Source: Pycnopodia helianthoides
Lineage: Eukaryota > Echinodermata > Asteroidea > Forcipulatida > Asteriidae
Assembly (NCBI GenBank): GCA_032158295.1
Contig: CM063248.1
Location: 21,787,273 to 21,851,272 of the forward strand
DNA: 64,000 nucleotides
Reading direction: 5' to 3'
How positions within the stretch are numbered: position 1 is the stretch's first letter; the number at the start of each line of letters is the position of its first letter. Below the pieces are notes generated by a model that did no database searches, had not been told where the DNA came from, and saw nothing but the letters and a program-made list of their open reading frames with translations. Positions 57,801-64,000 of this stretch are shown here, piece by piece. A program made the position numbers and the translations under genes.

Positions 57801-59191
57801 CAAGCATGTGCCTCTTTTTTTTAAGACCGATGCGCACGTGTGCACATGCTTTTAGTTGAAAGCTTGGAGAATAATTTAAAAACAAACTTGGATAGTTGTT
57901 TCAAGAAATTAAATAAAGATGTTTTGTCTTGGTTATTTAAATAAAAGTTATATGGCTCAATACTTGTTTATGTTGCACGTAATGCAAAGTATGAAGATTT
58001 TGGCTTAGAAACTGATTAAAAAATTAGCTATGATAAGAATAAATTTGTGGTTTGTTGGTTTTCTTTGCACTTCTATTATGTAGTCAAAGCCAGAGTCGCG
58101 AGCTTCAGACGTTAAGATCCAGAGCTGCTCAGCTTGAGGCAGACTTGGAGAAAGTCAGGAGACAGCTTACCAGTGAACGCTTTGAGAAGTGAGTACTACT
58201 TTATCATACAATGTGTTCATTTCATGTGCATTATAGACCGTATTGAATATGACGTCACCATTCAAAAACCTGCCCTACAATATGGCGTCTGTGAGCGTGT
58301 GCGTACGTGGGCCGTAGAAATCAAACTGGGAGTGCTGCGTGCTTCATTGATGTACGCGTTTAGACGCGCATACGGTTTGCCCTACAAGATGGCGACTTTC
58401 ATAGCAACAAAGGGGTTATTCAATACGGTCTATTGGCTGTGTCAAAGAAGGACTTTGTATATTGTTATTGCTTTATCGTTTTAGCTTCATTATGCTAGAA
58501 AAAGTATTCAAAAGAAAAGTTCAAGTAGCAGATGTATTTTGAAACTACTTTTTAGTTTAAGAGTGTATTAAATAAACCAGTTCATACCCAAAGAATAAGG
58601 ATTTTCACTGGCCTTAATATTGTGTAATACAGGTTTTATTTTCCAGGTTGGCTATTTAAAGACATAACAGAAGTGAAACGACAGTAAATAAGGTGCCAAT
58701 ATATAGTTTTGACATTATTTCCTCACACTGTGTACTCCAAAGGGTGTCCTGAAATTCATAAGAATACACTAAATGATGTCACATTTCTGATTTTATGTTT
58801 ATGTTCCATCAGAGAAAGAATATCCCAAGAGTTTCGGAGATCAACTCTTTCTCCAACTATTGCAGACAATACCAGTTTCACAAGAACCTCATTGATGATG
58901 AATCATACCAGCTCCACCGGGAGATCCTCAAGTCCCCATAGACCATCTTCTCCAACACGGAGGTCACTCTCACCAAGCAGATCAGGTCGGAGGTCACCTG
59001 AGAGGTCAATATTGAAGTCATCACCTGCATACAGGTCTTCATCACCAGACAGAAGTACGGATGAGTTTAACATTTTAGATGATTTTGAAAATGGAGTAAT
59101 GCACAAAAGTGCTGACAAGGACCAGGGTCGTATAATGGTGCCCCAGTTAAGTTTATCCCGGTTGGTGAGTGGAAAATTTGCGCAAACTTGA
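42647..59191 (+). CDS. CEP135: CEP135/TSGA10-type centriolar coiled-coil protein
   Basis: A conserved centriole assembly protein (Bld10 family) that acts at the cartwheel and microtubule wall. There are 22 coding exons, in frame, giving 1310 residues; human CEP135 has about 1140. The N-terminus matches human CEP135: RKRLDQLGYRQALGIESLPL and LVHTTSSLKNAKLQ, then LQEKNFHAVVQTPGGRKR, FRRQRMDID and DPYIADL. Around residues 243-310, RLSRQLEGGRPFDVVS and LISHLNVQIDYLQQANRD also match. The second half resembles TSGA10: ERHLAEIQANVKVLTSERDK, RRELVKSPKSS, DEALADLRRMVTERDSLRER and TSERFEKERISQEFRR. Nearly all of it is heptad-type coiled coil. Two Ser/Pro/Arg linkers (about 485-512 and 536-561) and a Ser/Arg-rich tail (about 1193-1270) are likely disordered and phosphorylated. 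This looks like the single ancestral gene of the vertebrate CEP135/TSGA10 pair. The noncoding first exon probably ends at 40389. Confidence 0.95.
43006..43315 (+). CDS. CEP135: CEP135 coding exon 2
   Basis: Residues 54-157, coiled coil, ending LQEKNFHAVVQTPG. The acceptor is TTTGTCAG and the donor GTAAAG, phase 1. Confidence 0.93.
43610..43866 (+). CDS. CEP135: CEP135 coding exon 3
   Basis: Residues 157-242: GGRKRHIPFRRQRMDID, a Pro-rich linker, DPYIADLVKVSDDRAGTLQN. The donor is CAG|GTAAGT, phase 0. Confidence 0.93.
44187..44262 (+). mobile_element. SINE 3'-end fragment
   Basis: CCAGTTAGTTTCCCTTGCAG then TTTATTACTTGATAT repeats the 3' tail of the full SINE just downstream (44283-44570). 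It is an older truncated copy directly upstream of a newer one. Confidence 0.6.
44283..44570 (+). mobile_element. tRNA-derived SINE, near full length
   Basis: Same layout as the 42.3-kb copy: GTAAACTTGGGTGTGATTCC, the A box TAGCTCAGTTGGTGGAGTG, the B box AGGTTCAAACCCC and the tail CCTTGTGGTTTATTAC. Confidence 0.85.
44735..44834. repeat. Tandem pair of GTGTTCG hairpins
   Basis: Two 31-base hairpins, 44735-44765 and 44804-44834, have arms AGGTGTTCG(T/C)G and CACGAACACCT around CAATAC. They are spaced 69 bp apart with T-rich spacers that are also alike. Confidence 0.88.
45035..45775. repeat. Degenerate repeated monomers
   Basis: Recurring blocks: ACTC(A/C)TGAACCACA(T/C)GTTGGA, TTTGACCTCATTTG, and GACTTC(T/C)GGTT followed by CGGAAGTTGA. 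At least three diverged copies of about 200 bp are present. They follow the hairpin pair and may be the body of the same element. Confidence 0.6.
47461..47502 (+). CDS. CEP135: Alternative first coding exon of CEP135
   Basis: ATG in an AAAATGG context encodes MADVSKKKTKPRRR and ends at CGG|GTAAGC, phase 0. The next exon (49013) is also phase 0, so it joins in frame at VEIRDSEI. An in-frame TGA 9 bases upstream excludes read-through from exon 3. It would give a 1082-residue isoform without the CEP135 N-terminal module. No transcript evidence is available here. Confidence 0.6.
47776..48675 (-). mobile_element. SINE with tandem duplication and nested insertion
   Basis: The minus-strand SINE tail starts at 47776 (GTAATAAACCACAGGGAAAC), and its other end lies at 48608-48675 (GGGATCACACCCAAGTTTAC). 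A 98-bp piece with A box and poly-G tract is duplicated in tandem (landmark GGATTAACCTGTCAGTGCTC at 47878 and 47976). About 0.5 kb of unrelated DNA is inserted near 48109-48612. Confidence 0.75.
48109..48612. mobile_element. Insertion nested in the SINE
   Basis: Interrupts the SINE between CCAAT and AGCCAGGGATC, as seen by comparison with the 42.3-kb copy. It has imperfect inverted ends (CATGTTCAGACA and TGTCTGAATGAC). Internal repeats of TAAACCCGA and GGTTTA-like motifs and a palindrome GTCACCGGTTACCGGTGA are present. No coding region. Confidence 0.65.
49013..49141 (+). CDS. CEP135: CEP135 coding exon 4
   Basis: Residues 243-285 from VEIRDSEITRLSRQLEGGRP to LISHLNVQ. The acceptor is AATAAAG and the donor CAG|GTTTGT. 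Also the second exon of the proposed short isoform. Confidence 0.92.
50079..50360 (+). CDS. CEP135: CEP135 coding exon 5
   Basis: Residues 286-379, beginning IDYLQQANRDAERRLRES; coiled coil. The acceptor is TTTCCAG and the donor GTAAAA, phase 0. Confidence 0.93.
51247..51397 (+). CDS. CEP135: CEP135 coding exon 6
   Basis: Residues 380-430, ENKNLIADVEQSNLEL to KISKLTSN. The donor is AATG|GTTGGT, phase 1, a weaker donor than usual but required for the frame. Confidence 0.88.
51674..51930 (+). CDS. CEP135: CEP135 coding exon 7
   Basis: Residues 430-515: ERELVLELERIRNKAGGKTK, MDTYLKTLEEERDYYK (cf. human LDTFLKGIEEERDFYK) and a Ser/Pro/Arg linker. An internal GAG|GTAAGA could be an alternative donor, but the frame continues through it. 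Confidence 0.92.
51945..52378 (-). mobile_element. tRNA-Leu-like SINE
   Basis: On the minus strand it starts GTGTCGTGGCCGAACGGATA with a Leu-type tRNA fold (anticodon-like CAA, long variable arm) and a B-box-like GGGTTAGAGTCCC. GACATTTAACC and GGATGGGACGTAAAGCC follow, and the tail is GCGCTATATAAG. It is too degenerate and too long to be a working tRNA gene. Confidence 0.7.
52591..52728 (+). CDS. CEP135: CEP135 coding exon 8
   Basis: Residues 516-561: YEAIMRVLEDEKNYYKKEYE then a linker SSISPKKTTVSPPTRDR. Phase 0. Confidence 0.9.
52997..53089 (+). CDS. CEP135: CEP135 coding exon 9
   Basis: Residues 562-592, ending LLDKFERHLAE, the start of the TSGA10-like half. The acceptor TATGAAG is poor in pyrimidines. 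The donor is GAG|GTACGT. Confidence 0.85.
53599..53661 (+). CDS. CEP135: CEP135 coding exon 10
   Basis: Residues 593-613, IQANVKVLTSERDKTNILYE plus Gln, almost the same as human TSGA10. Acceptor TATTACAG, donor GTAATA. Confidence 0.93.
53842..54015 (+). CDS. CEP135: CEP135 coding exon 11
   Basis: Residues 614-671, the best conserved block with TSGA10: ANGELQRLRRELVKSPKSS and DLRRMVTERDSLRERLK. Phase 0. Confidence 0.95.
54147..54224 (+). CDS. CEP135: CEP135 coding exon 12
   Basis: Residues 672-697, GEKARLEQKVEDLQRAAEN. Acceptor GCATTTAG, donor GTAAGC. Confidence 0.92.
54399..54550 (+). CDS. CEP135: CEP135 coding exon 13
   Basis: Residues 698-748, coiled coil starting AEQECSSLQSRVMSFQAM. The donor is ATGAG|GTTAAA, phase 2. 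Confidence 0.9.
54722..54837 (+). CDS. CEP135: CEP135 coding exon 14
   Basis: Residues 748-787, LLAEQAETSLDDYQRRLTQR onward. Acceptor TTCACAG, donor ATCA|GTAAGA, phase 1. Confidence 0.9.
55083..55293 (+). CDS. CEP135: CEP135 coding exon 15
   Basis: Residues 787-857, coiled coil with LRDEVRHLRGTVSSLDREKD. Acceptor TTCTGCAG, donor TTGA|GTAAGT, phase 2. Confidence 0.9.
55876..56044 (+). CDS. CEP135: CEP135 coding exon 16
   Basis: Residues 857-913, LANDELGSKDREVRSLRRQL onward. Acceptor AATTACAG, donor CAG|GTACCG. Confidence 0.9.
56216..56326 (+). CDS. CEP135: CEP135 coding exon 17
   Basis: Residues 914-950, INHELEEAIEERENLKEQIQ onward. Acceptor TAAACAG, donor AAG|GTATTA. Confidence 0.9.
56671..56856 (+). 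CDS. CEP135: CEP135 coding exon 18
   Basis: Residues 951-1012, ENRDLLENYRSATTEAQRWE to LLLERDVQQ. Its last 38 bases and the donor GTAGTG are duplicated 117 bp downstream in the intron. Confidence 0.92.
56819..57052. repeat. 117-bp tandem duplication of an exon-intron border
   Basis: 56819-56935 and 56936-57052 are nearly identical, with only a few substitutions. The unit holds the 3' end of CEP135 exon 18, its donor and the first part of the intron. Confidence 0.95.
57137..57346 (+). CDS. CEP135: CEP135 coding exon 19
   Basis: Residues 1013-1082, with LTAVRDLCVKLENTKEVM (cf. TSGA10 STRELCIKLDSSKELL). Acceptor TTTCTTAG, donor CAG|GTACTC. Confidence 0.93.
57522..57724 (+). CDS. CEP135: CEP135 coding exon 20
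   Basis: Residues 1083-1150: MLRNQVVTERASVRNLETLL and NNREKEFQAQL, the same pattern as TSGA10 LRSQMANERISMQNLEALL. The donor is AAAGT|GTAAGT, phase 2. Confidence 0.93.
58084..58188 (+). CDS. CEP135: CEP135 coding exon 21
   Basis: Residues 1150-1185, ending VRRQLTSERFE, conserved in both human paralogs. Donor GAGAA|GTGAGT. Confidence 0.93.
58234..58432. mobile_element. 199-bp MITE with perfect 16-bp ends
   Basis: TAGACCGTATTGAATA at 58234-58249 and its exact complement at 58417-58432. Inside, CTGCCCTACAATATGGCG and TTGCCCTACAAGATGGCG are direct copies. It lies in a CEP135 intron 45 bases after a splice donor. Confidence 0.88.
58813..59191 (+). CDS. CEP135: CEP135 last coding exon
   Basis: Residues 1185-1310: KERISQEFRR, then a Ser/Arg/Pro-rich tail (SSSPHRPSSPTRRSLSPSRS), then DEFNILDDFENG and the TGA stop. 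A strong donor TTG|GTGAGT at 59164 gives an alternative route to downstream exons. The tail parallels the human TSGA10 end RSPDRGLDRSLEENL. Confidence 0.88.
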
Positions 59192-59593
59192 GTGTCAGGA
59201 AATTGCTCAGTTTAAATAGCAGTTCAGTAGCTCTTTAGAAATTCTCATTCATTTGTGTTGGTAACCTTATTTATTCTCTCCTTTGAGTGGAACATCAAAT
59301 CTTAAATACTATCTCCAAAGCAGAAATACATTGTAATTTGTATTCGCGTTGAGCAAATTGAGACTGCAGTTGAGAACAAACCAACGCTGTGCAACTCAGC
59401 CAATAAAAAGATACAAAGTATTTTTATGCTTAGTGATCTCATCCCTTGCATGTATACTTGTCATAAAACCAATTTATCATTCAGCATGATCAAACAAATT
59501 AATAATAACTCATTTTTGTTTTTCTTCTAGTTTTATTCCATTTATTCCTACTTGAAGTATAGTATACAGACTGGTACATAATACATGTGTGCT

Positions 59594-59599
59594 AATAAA
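59594..59599 (+). terminator. Polyadenylation signal, CEP135
   Basis: AATAAA in GCTAATAAACAC, about 400 bases after the stop. Another lies near 61476 (CAAATAAAGAC). Which one is used is unknown. Confidence 0.4.
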
Positions 59600-59847
59600 C
59601 ACAAACAAGGGAAGTGCATGTCATCCATATGACATTGTGGAAACAACAATTTTGTTTTAATCCCTTTTAGTGATAAAACATTTCCTGAATTATTTTCAAA
59701 TATTTTTTATCAGTTTAAAGTTGCTACATTCAAAGAATTATTTTAGAAACATAGTATTACCTTTTAAAACTAACTGTCTTTACCTATGACTACTCTATCT
59801 ATCTAACTAACATCATTTTCATGTTTTCATAACTATATGTATTAAAG

Positions 59848-60696
59848 GACGATGTCCATTCATCTGTTGTAGGACCAGGTAATCACATTTACACCTTGTG
59901 TTATGCTGTGTAAATTAGTTTTTTATTTTATATGTTCATAATCTCTCCCACCTGCTGGTAATTATTGTGAGGTCCTACTTTTATTTATTTTTCGTTCTGA
60001 ATTTATTTACAGCCTGTTAACTCAAAGTTAATCCTTTTTGACAGTAGATGCATGTTCCATACTTTGGTGGACTGTTTGTGAATTTAATTTTAAATATTTG
60101 CTACATTTTCATATATAAATCAGCTAATTCATTAATACATTGTTGTAGCATACCCCTGTCCCTCATTCCAATAAAACATTATATATAGTTGCTTGTTAAT
60201 TTATTTTTTTTTATGTTTATTTGATTCACAATGGTCTTGAACTCTTCTATCTTCAGGGTGAAGAATGGGAAGAGATCTAGAAGACAGCAACTTAAAACAT
60301 TGGTAAGATTTAAGAACTTTGAAATAATATGATAGTCGGATAGCTGAAAGAGATAACAATTTCAACATTACTTTGTGAATTGTGTTACATTTTGATACAC
60401 ACCATCTGCAATGTTTCCAGAAGTACACTTGGATGATAACAACTTTCATATCAAAATTTAATTAATTACTTCCCAGTGTTTTAAAATAAGACGATCGTTA
60501 TTTGCTTCCTTTGTTCTTTTCCAATCAGTGCATTCTACAGGATCAACTACGAAGGAAACTGAGCGAGTGCCACTGCAGGCTCCTAGAAGGTCTGAAATCC
60601 AGCCCACTTAGGTCCCCTTATACTCCTTGTAACATCACCTGCCGGTGGTGCATTCAGGAGGATATTGAGAGAGGTTTACAAGCACAACATTCTTAG
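59848..60696 (+). other. CEP135: Possible alternative 3' exons of CEP135
   Basis: Splice-bounded segments: 59848-59878 (TTAAAG| to CCAG|GTAATC), 60257-60302 (CTTCAG| to TTG|GTAAGA) and 60529 onward (CCAATCAG|). From donor 59164 they would end in DDVHSSVVGPG and stop at 60261, or in GEEWEEI if the first is skipped. The open frame 60529-60696 (CILQDQLRRKLSECHCRLLE onward) looks coding-like but is not reached in frame by these joins. Confidence 0.3.
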
Positions 60697-62895
60697 TTGT
60701 TGAAAACAGTTAAGTGACAAGTTTTGCACTTTTTTCTCTGGTTTGTTTTTCATTGAATTTCAGCCGAACCAGATGTTCAGTTTTGCAAGTGTGCATTTGA
60801 TTAGAGTCTGCGACTGCAGCTTAAAATGTTATACGATTTTAGCTGATTCAGGGTAGTATACATCTTGTTAAAAAGTTCAAGAATTTTTAGAGAAATTTGT
60901 ATTGAATTCAAATAGCCATAAAGTAATGCAAAAGGAAGTCCTAAATTTGCTGTTCGGAAATCTTTATTAAAATTAGTGACGCTGTTACTTGAAAGATGGA
61001 GTTGTGGGGAATGTACCTTGCTAATAGTTGGAGAACAAAGGACCTGTTATTTTGACAGACTTGACTTTAGTGTATATTTCAAGGTGAAAACTTCGGCACC
61101 CTTCTTGGTGTACATAAATGTAATTATATCCAACAATAGATTGTAAAAATTATTTGTGCTCATCAAAAGCGAAGTATTACTGGAAACATTCCTCAAGTAT
61201 AAAAAATGTTTTTGTTTTTTTAATTGTTTAGGTTACACGTTTTGTCTATAGTTGAATTTGATCACAACACTTTCATATTATTTGATGCCAAAATTTGAAT
61301 TTGAATATCAGTCTGCTTGCAAACAACATGTATTGTCCTACCTCAAAATTAATTTAAGAAAAATCTTTTCATATCTGAGCCAATATTACTTTTTACAATG
61401 TTCAACCACTGCAAATTATATTAAGTAACTAATTGGAATTTGCATTTCCTGTCAGTTTTGTTTCTAAAACTTTCAAATAAAGACAAACATTTTCAAAGGA
61501 CCCTTAAATGTTTGTGCCTCAATGTTTGTAATTTGATCACATTAAAATTTATCAGAGAAATTATTAGATTAAACAAATCTTACTGTTGATGAAATGTTTC
61601 AAGTTTTAAGTCACAGTCGATTGTTTTATATTATTTCTTTTGTTTGTTTGGGGGTTTTTTTTTCTCTTCTTTTTTCACTTAATTAGAAGTATCATAAATT
61701 AATAAATACTGAAGAACTTGCCATTTTATATTTATGTATAGTATTGTAATGCTTTGTAGAACATTATTTATTGTTTAGTTATAGACTTTACACGTTCGTT
61801 ACCTAAATTCTAATCGATCTACGGGTATTTTTGGCTACTGTCAAGCAAAGTGACTGAAATTTTGTACGAAGTTTTCTTAAAGCTCACACATTTACAATGA
61901 AAATGTATCCATTTAGAGTGAGTGAGTAGAGCTGAAATGTCCAACGGTTGGATGATCAGTATCAATGGGTCAAATCCTGCTATTATTCCCTTGAGAGACG
62001 CGAGGTTGACCCACTGTCTGATCTTCAAATGTGACTATGCAGCTGAGATATTTTTATAAGGGTGTCTCCGTTATGATCCTCTTTACAAATACAACGATGT
62101 CTGGTTGTTGAAAGAAAGCTGAGTGGAAAAGACGATATAAATTGGTTATAACAGTTTGAACAGTTAGCAAAAGTACAACAATCTTGTTGAATTGGTATGA
62201 ATACTCATGTCCAGTTTTAATAAATTAATTGTCTTTAATTTTTAGCCAGCAGTGACTTATTAAATAAATGTTACTTGATAAAATGTATTGGTTTATTGGT
62301 TTTTCAATTTGTTTTTTCAAGTTTTTCAATAGAGATTACCTCTTATTGGTTAAAAAGGGCTTCAAGGTCAAATTATGTTTCTATATGCGTGCATTTTCCT
62401 ATGGATAGAGGCTCTAACCTCACATTAAAATGGTGTGAAATGCCCTTGTGTTTGATATACTCTTTCAGAGCGAAATTTGAATTTGTCAAATTTAAGCCGT
62501 TTTATTTTAATATCATCAACATTCAGGAATGAGCTTTTAAAAAAAATCCCGTACAAAAATGTACAGACCTAGTTTTATATTAAGATGTGACGTCATTGAA
62601 TAATTTTGGAACTTGACAAAAATTTGCACTGGACGGGTTAAAAATAATGGGATTTTACACCGTTTTAACGAGAGGTTAAAGACTTGTAAAAAAAAATCCA
62701 TTTCGAAAAGAACACTATCTATTGAAATATTAGCGCATCATAAAACTGAATTTGACCACTGGAGACCATTTTTAAGGGTTGTTTCATAGTAACCATTTGG
62801 TGGTCAACTTGAGCGAAAACAAAAAACGGTTGATTTTGCCAGGAATCTGTTCATATTCTTATTAGGCCTTCACTTGCTATTTCCTAAACTTTACA
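60697..62895. other. CEP135 3' flank, no gene seen
   Basis: AT-rich sequence with several AATAAA motifs (61476, about 62220 and 62262). No recognised coding region. Confidence 0.5.
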
Positions 62896-63043
62896 TTATC
62901 TCATACGATCATTAAGAGCCTTGGTACCAGGAGGTACTTCTTCATTGATGTAGGCGTCACGGGTAACTCTAGGTGGGAGGGGCAGTGATCGCTTGATGCC
63001 ATCTATGCCAGCCAGCAGCTCAAAAAGCCGGAGCCCGACGGCG
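62896..63043 (-). CDS. Possible last exon, class I glutamine synthetase-like
   Basis: On the minus strand an acceptor AATGCAG at 63044-63050 is followed by an open frame of 48 codons and TAA. It reads LFELLAGIDGIKRSLPLPPR with a later DAYINEEVPPGTKAL. The LLAGIDGI and P-rich DAY/EVPPGT pattern is what I recall from C-termini of class I glutamine synthetase-like proteins (lengsin/FluG type). The block is richer in GC than its surroundings, which supports coding. The rest of the gene would lie beyond the right edge. The pyrimidine tract is weak, and a pseudogene is possible. Confidence 0.4.
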
Positions 63044-63299
63044 CTGCATTAGAGGCGGCATCCAATGCTATTTGACCAAGAAACGCATTAACTCCCCAGC
63101 TCGACTTTTCCAAAAAATGTATGGAAAGTATAATTTTACACCGTCAAAGTCAAATCGGACATTGATTCCTTCTTTCTCAATTTTCGTCAAGACAGATTTT
63201 CTGGAATCTATACGGAAGCCATGTTTTCAAGACAATTAGCTTCTACAAGTTGACAAGGTATTAAAATTTCAGTCGACGAGTGTGTTGTACAAACAGCAA

Positions 63300-64000
63300 T
63301 GCACTAGGAATGTTGTATGAAAATAATTTTAAAACTGCACGTATTAGGCCTTGAAGAAACCAGACGGTCAGAAAACAAAGTCAAACTTAATTGTGGTCAT
63401 ATTGTACACCTCAGCAGGCACAAAATAAGTCTAATAATGGAGTAGGTTTTGCACAAACAGCAATGCACTAATTTCAAAAAGTGCAGTCATATCATATGTA
63501 AATTCAATTTGATGATCGATATGCTTTATTGTGTGCAGTCTATTCTACGCCCCACAGTGGAAACGACAGTTGCTAAGCAAACCTCTAACTCAGGGGGTCA
63601 AACACGGGATGATGAATGTGATTGATATTGGTAATTATAATTTCAAGAATTTCGTATGAATAGAATTTTAAAACTGGCACGCATGGGCCTTGTGAAAGAA
63701 ACCAGAAGGTCAGAAAACAAAATCAAACTAAACTGTGGTCATAATTTTATACAACTCAGCAGCCACCAAATAAGTCTAAATAGAGTAGGTTTTCTCATTA
63801 GCAAAAATATCCAAAGCAATATCATGAAGTTTAAAGAAGAGTCTGACAGAGTAGCTATGCTGAAGCTCCACATCAACAAGAAATCTACAAGTAAAAGTAT
63901 TTCAAGTCTATCATCAACCACAAGTCATGAAGATGAAGAAATAGAAGCTTTCTATGAAGGATTAGACCAAGCACTTGGAGACGACAAAACATCTTACACA
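63300..64000 (+). pseudogene. RTE-like LINE endonuclease fragment
   Basis: From about 63660 the plus strand encodes pieces such as RRSENKIKLNCG, NRVGFLISKNI, FKEESDRVAMLKLHINKK and HEDEEIEAFYEGLDQALG. These match the APE-type endonuclease of RTE-like LINEs, often labelled craniofacial development protein 2-like in animal genomes. The usual IQVYAPTTS segment is altered and the frame is only partly open. The region around 63325-63460 is a second, more decayed copy of 63665-63800. It continues past the right edge. Confidence 0.7.

Overview
This is a 64 kb window of an AT-rich, intron-rich animal nuclear genome. Canonical GT-AG introns, metazoan gene families, tRNA-derived SINEs, MITEs and an RTE-like LINE fragment all show this. 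Gene content and repeat style suggest a marine invertebrate deuterostome, most likely an echinoderm and perhaps a sea star. That assignment is inference and cannot be proved from the sequence alone.

Left third. An iduronate-2-sulfatase (IDS) gene lies on the minus strand. Its first six coding exons (9072 down to 1389) are present, and the 3' exons are beyond the left edge. Divergent from it is a complete five-exon, 236-residue DOMON-domain protein on the plus strand (10595-14039), with a signal peptide and a hydrophobic C-terminal tail. An intronless class A GPCR of 330 residues follows (16902-17894); several canonical residues are missing.

Middle. An MFSD6-like major facilitator gene runs on the minus strand (coding 36531 down to 20890, five coding exons, 718 residues). 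Its introns are full of mobile DNA: a hAT-like element carrying a 193-bp tandem array, SINE pieces, a TTAA-flanked MITE, and a 1.8-kb element with long inverted ends built of 23-bp palindromic units. Its probable 5' untranslated exon lies in a CpG-rich block near 40.0-40.3 kb. The plus-strand CEP135 gene probably starts from the same block, so it looks like a bidirectional promoter.

Right third. A CEP135/TSGA10-type centriolar coiled-coil gene has 22 coding exons (42647-59191, 1310 residues); all exon phases were checked and join in frame. An alternative first coding exon at 47461-47502 joins the same frame and would give a shorter TSGA10-like isoform lacking the CEP135 N-terminal module. Beyond it lie a tentative minus-strand terminal exon resembling a class I glutamine synthetase-like C-terminus (62896-63043) and a degraded LINE endonuclease fragment at the right edge.

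No bacterial-type operons, CRISPR arrays, integrated viruses or toxin genes were seen. The main novelty candidates are the CEP135 alternative start, the palindrome-ended composite element, MITEs and SINEs abutting splice sites, a tandem duplication of an exon end, and the atypical GPCR.
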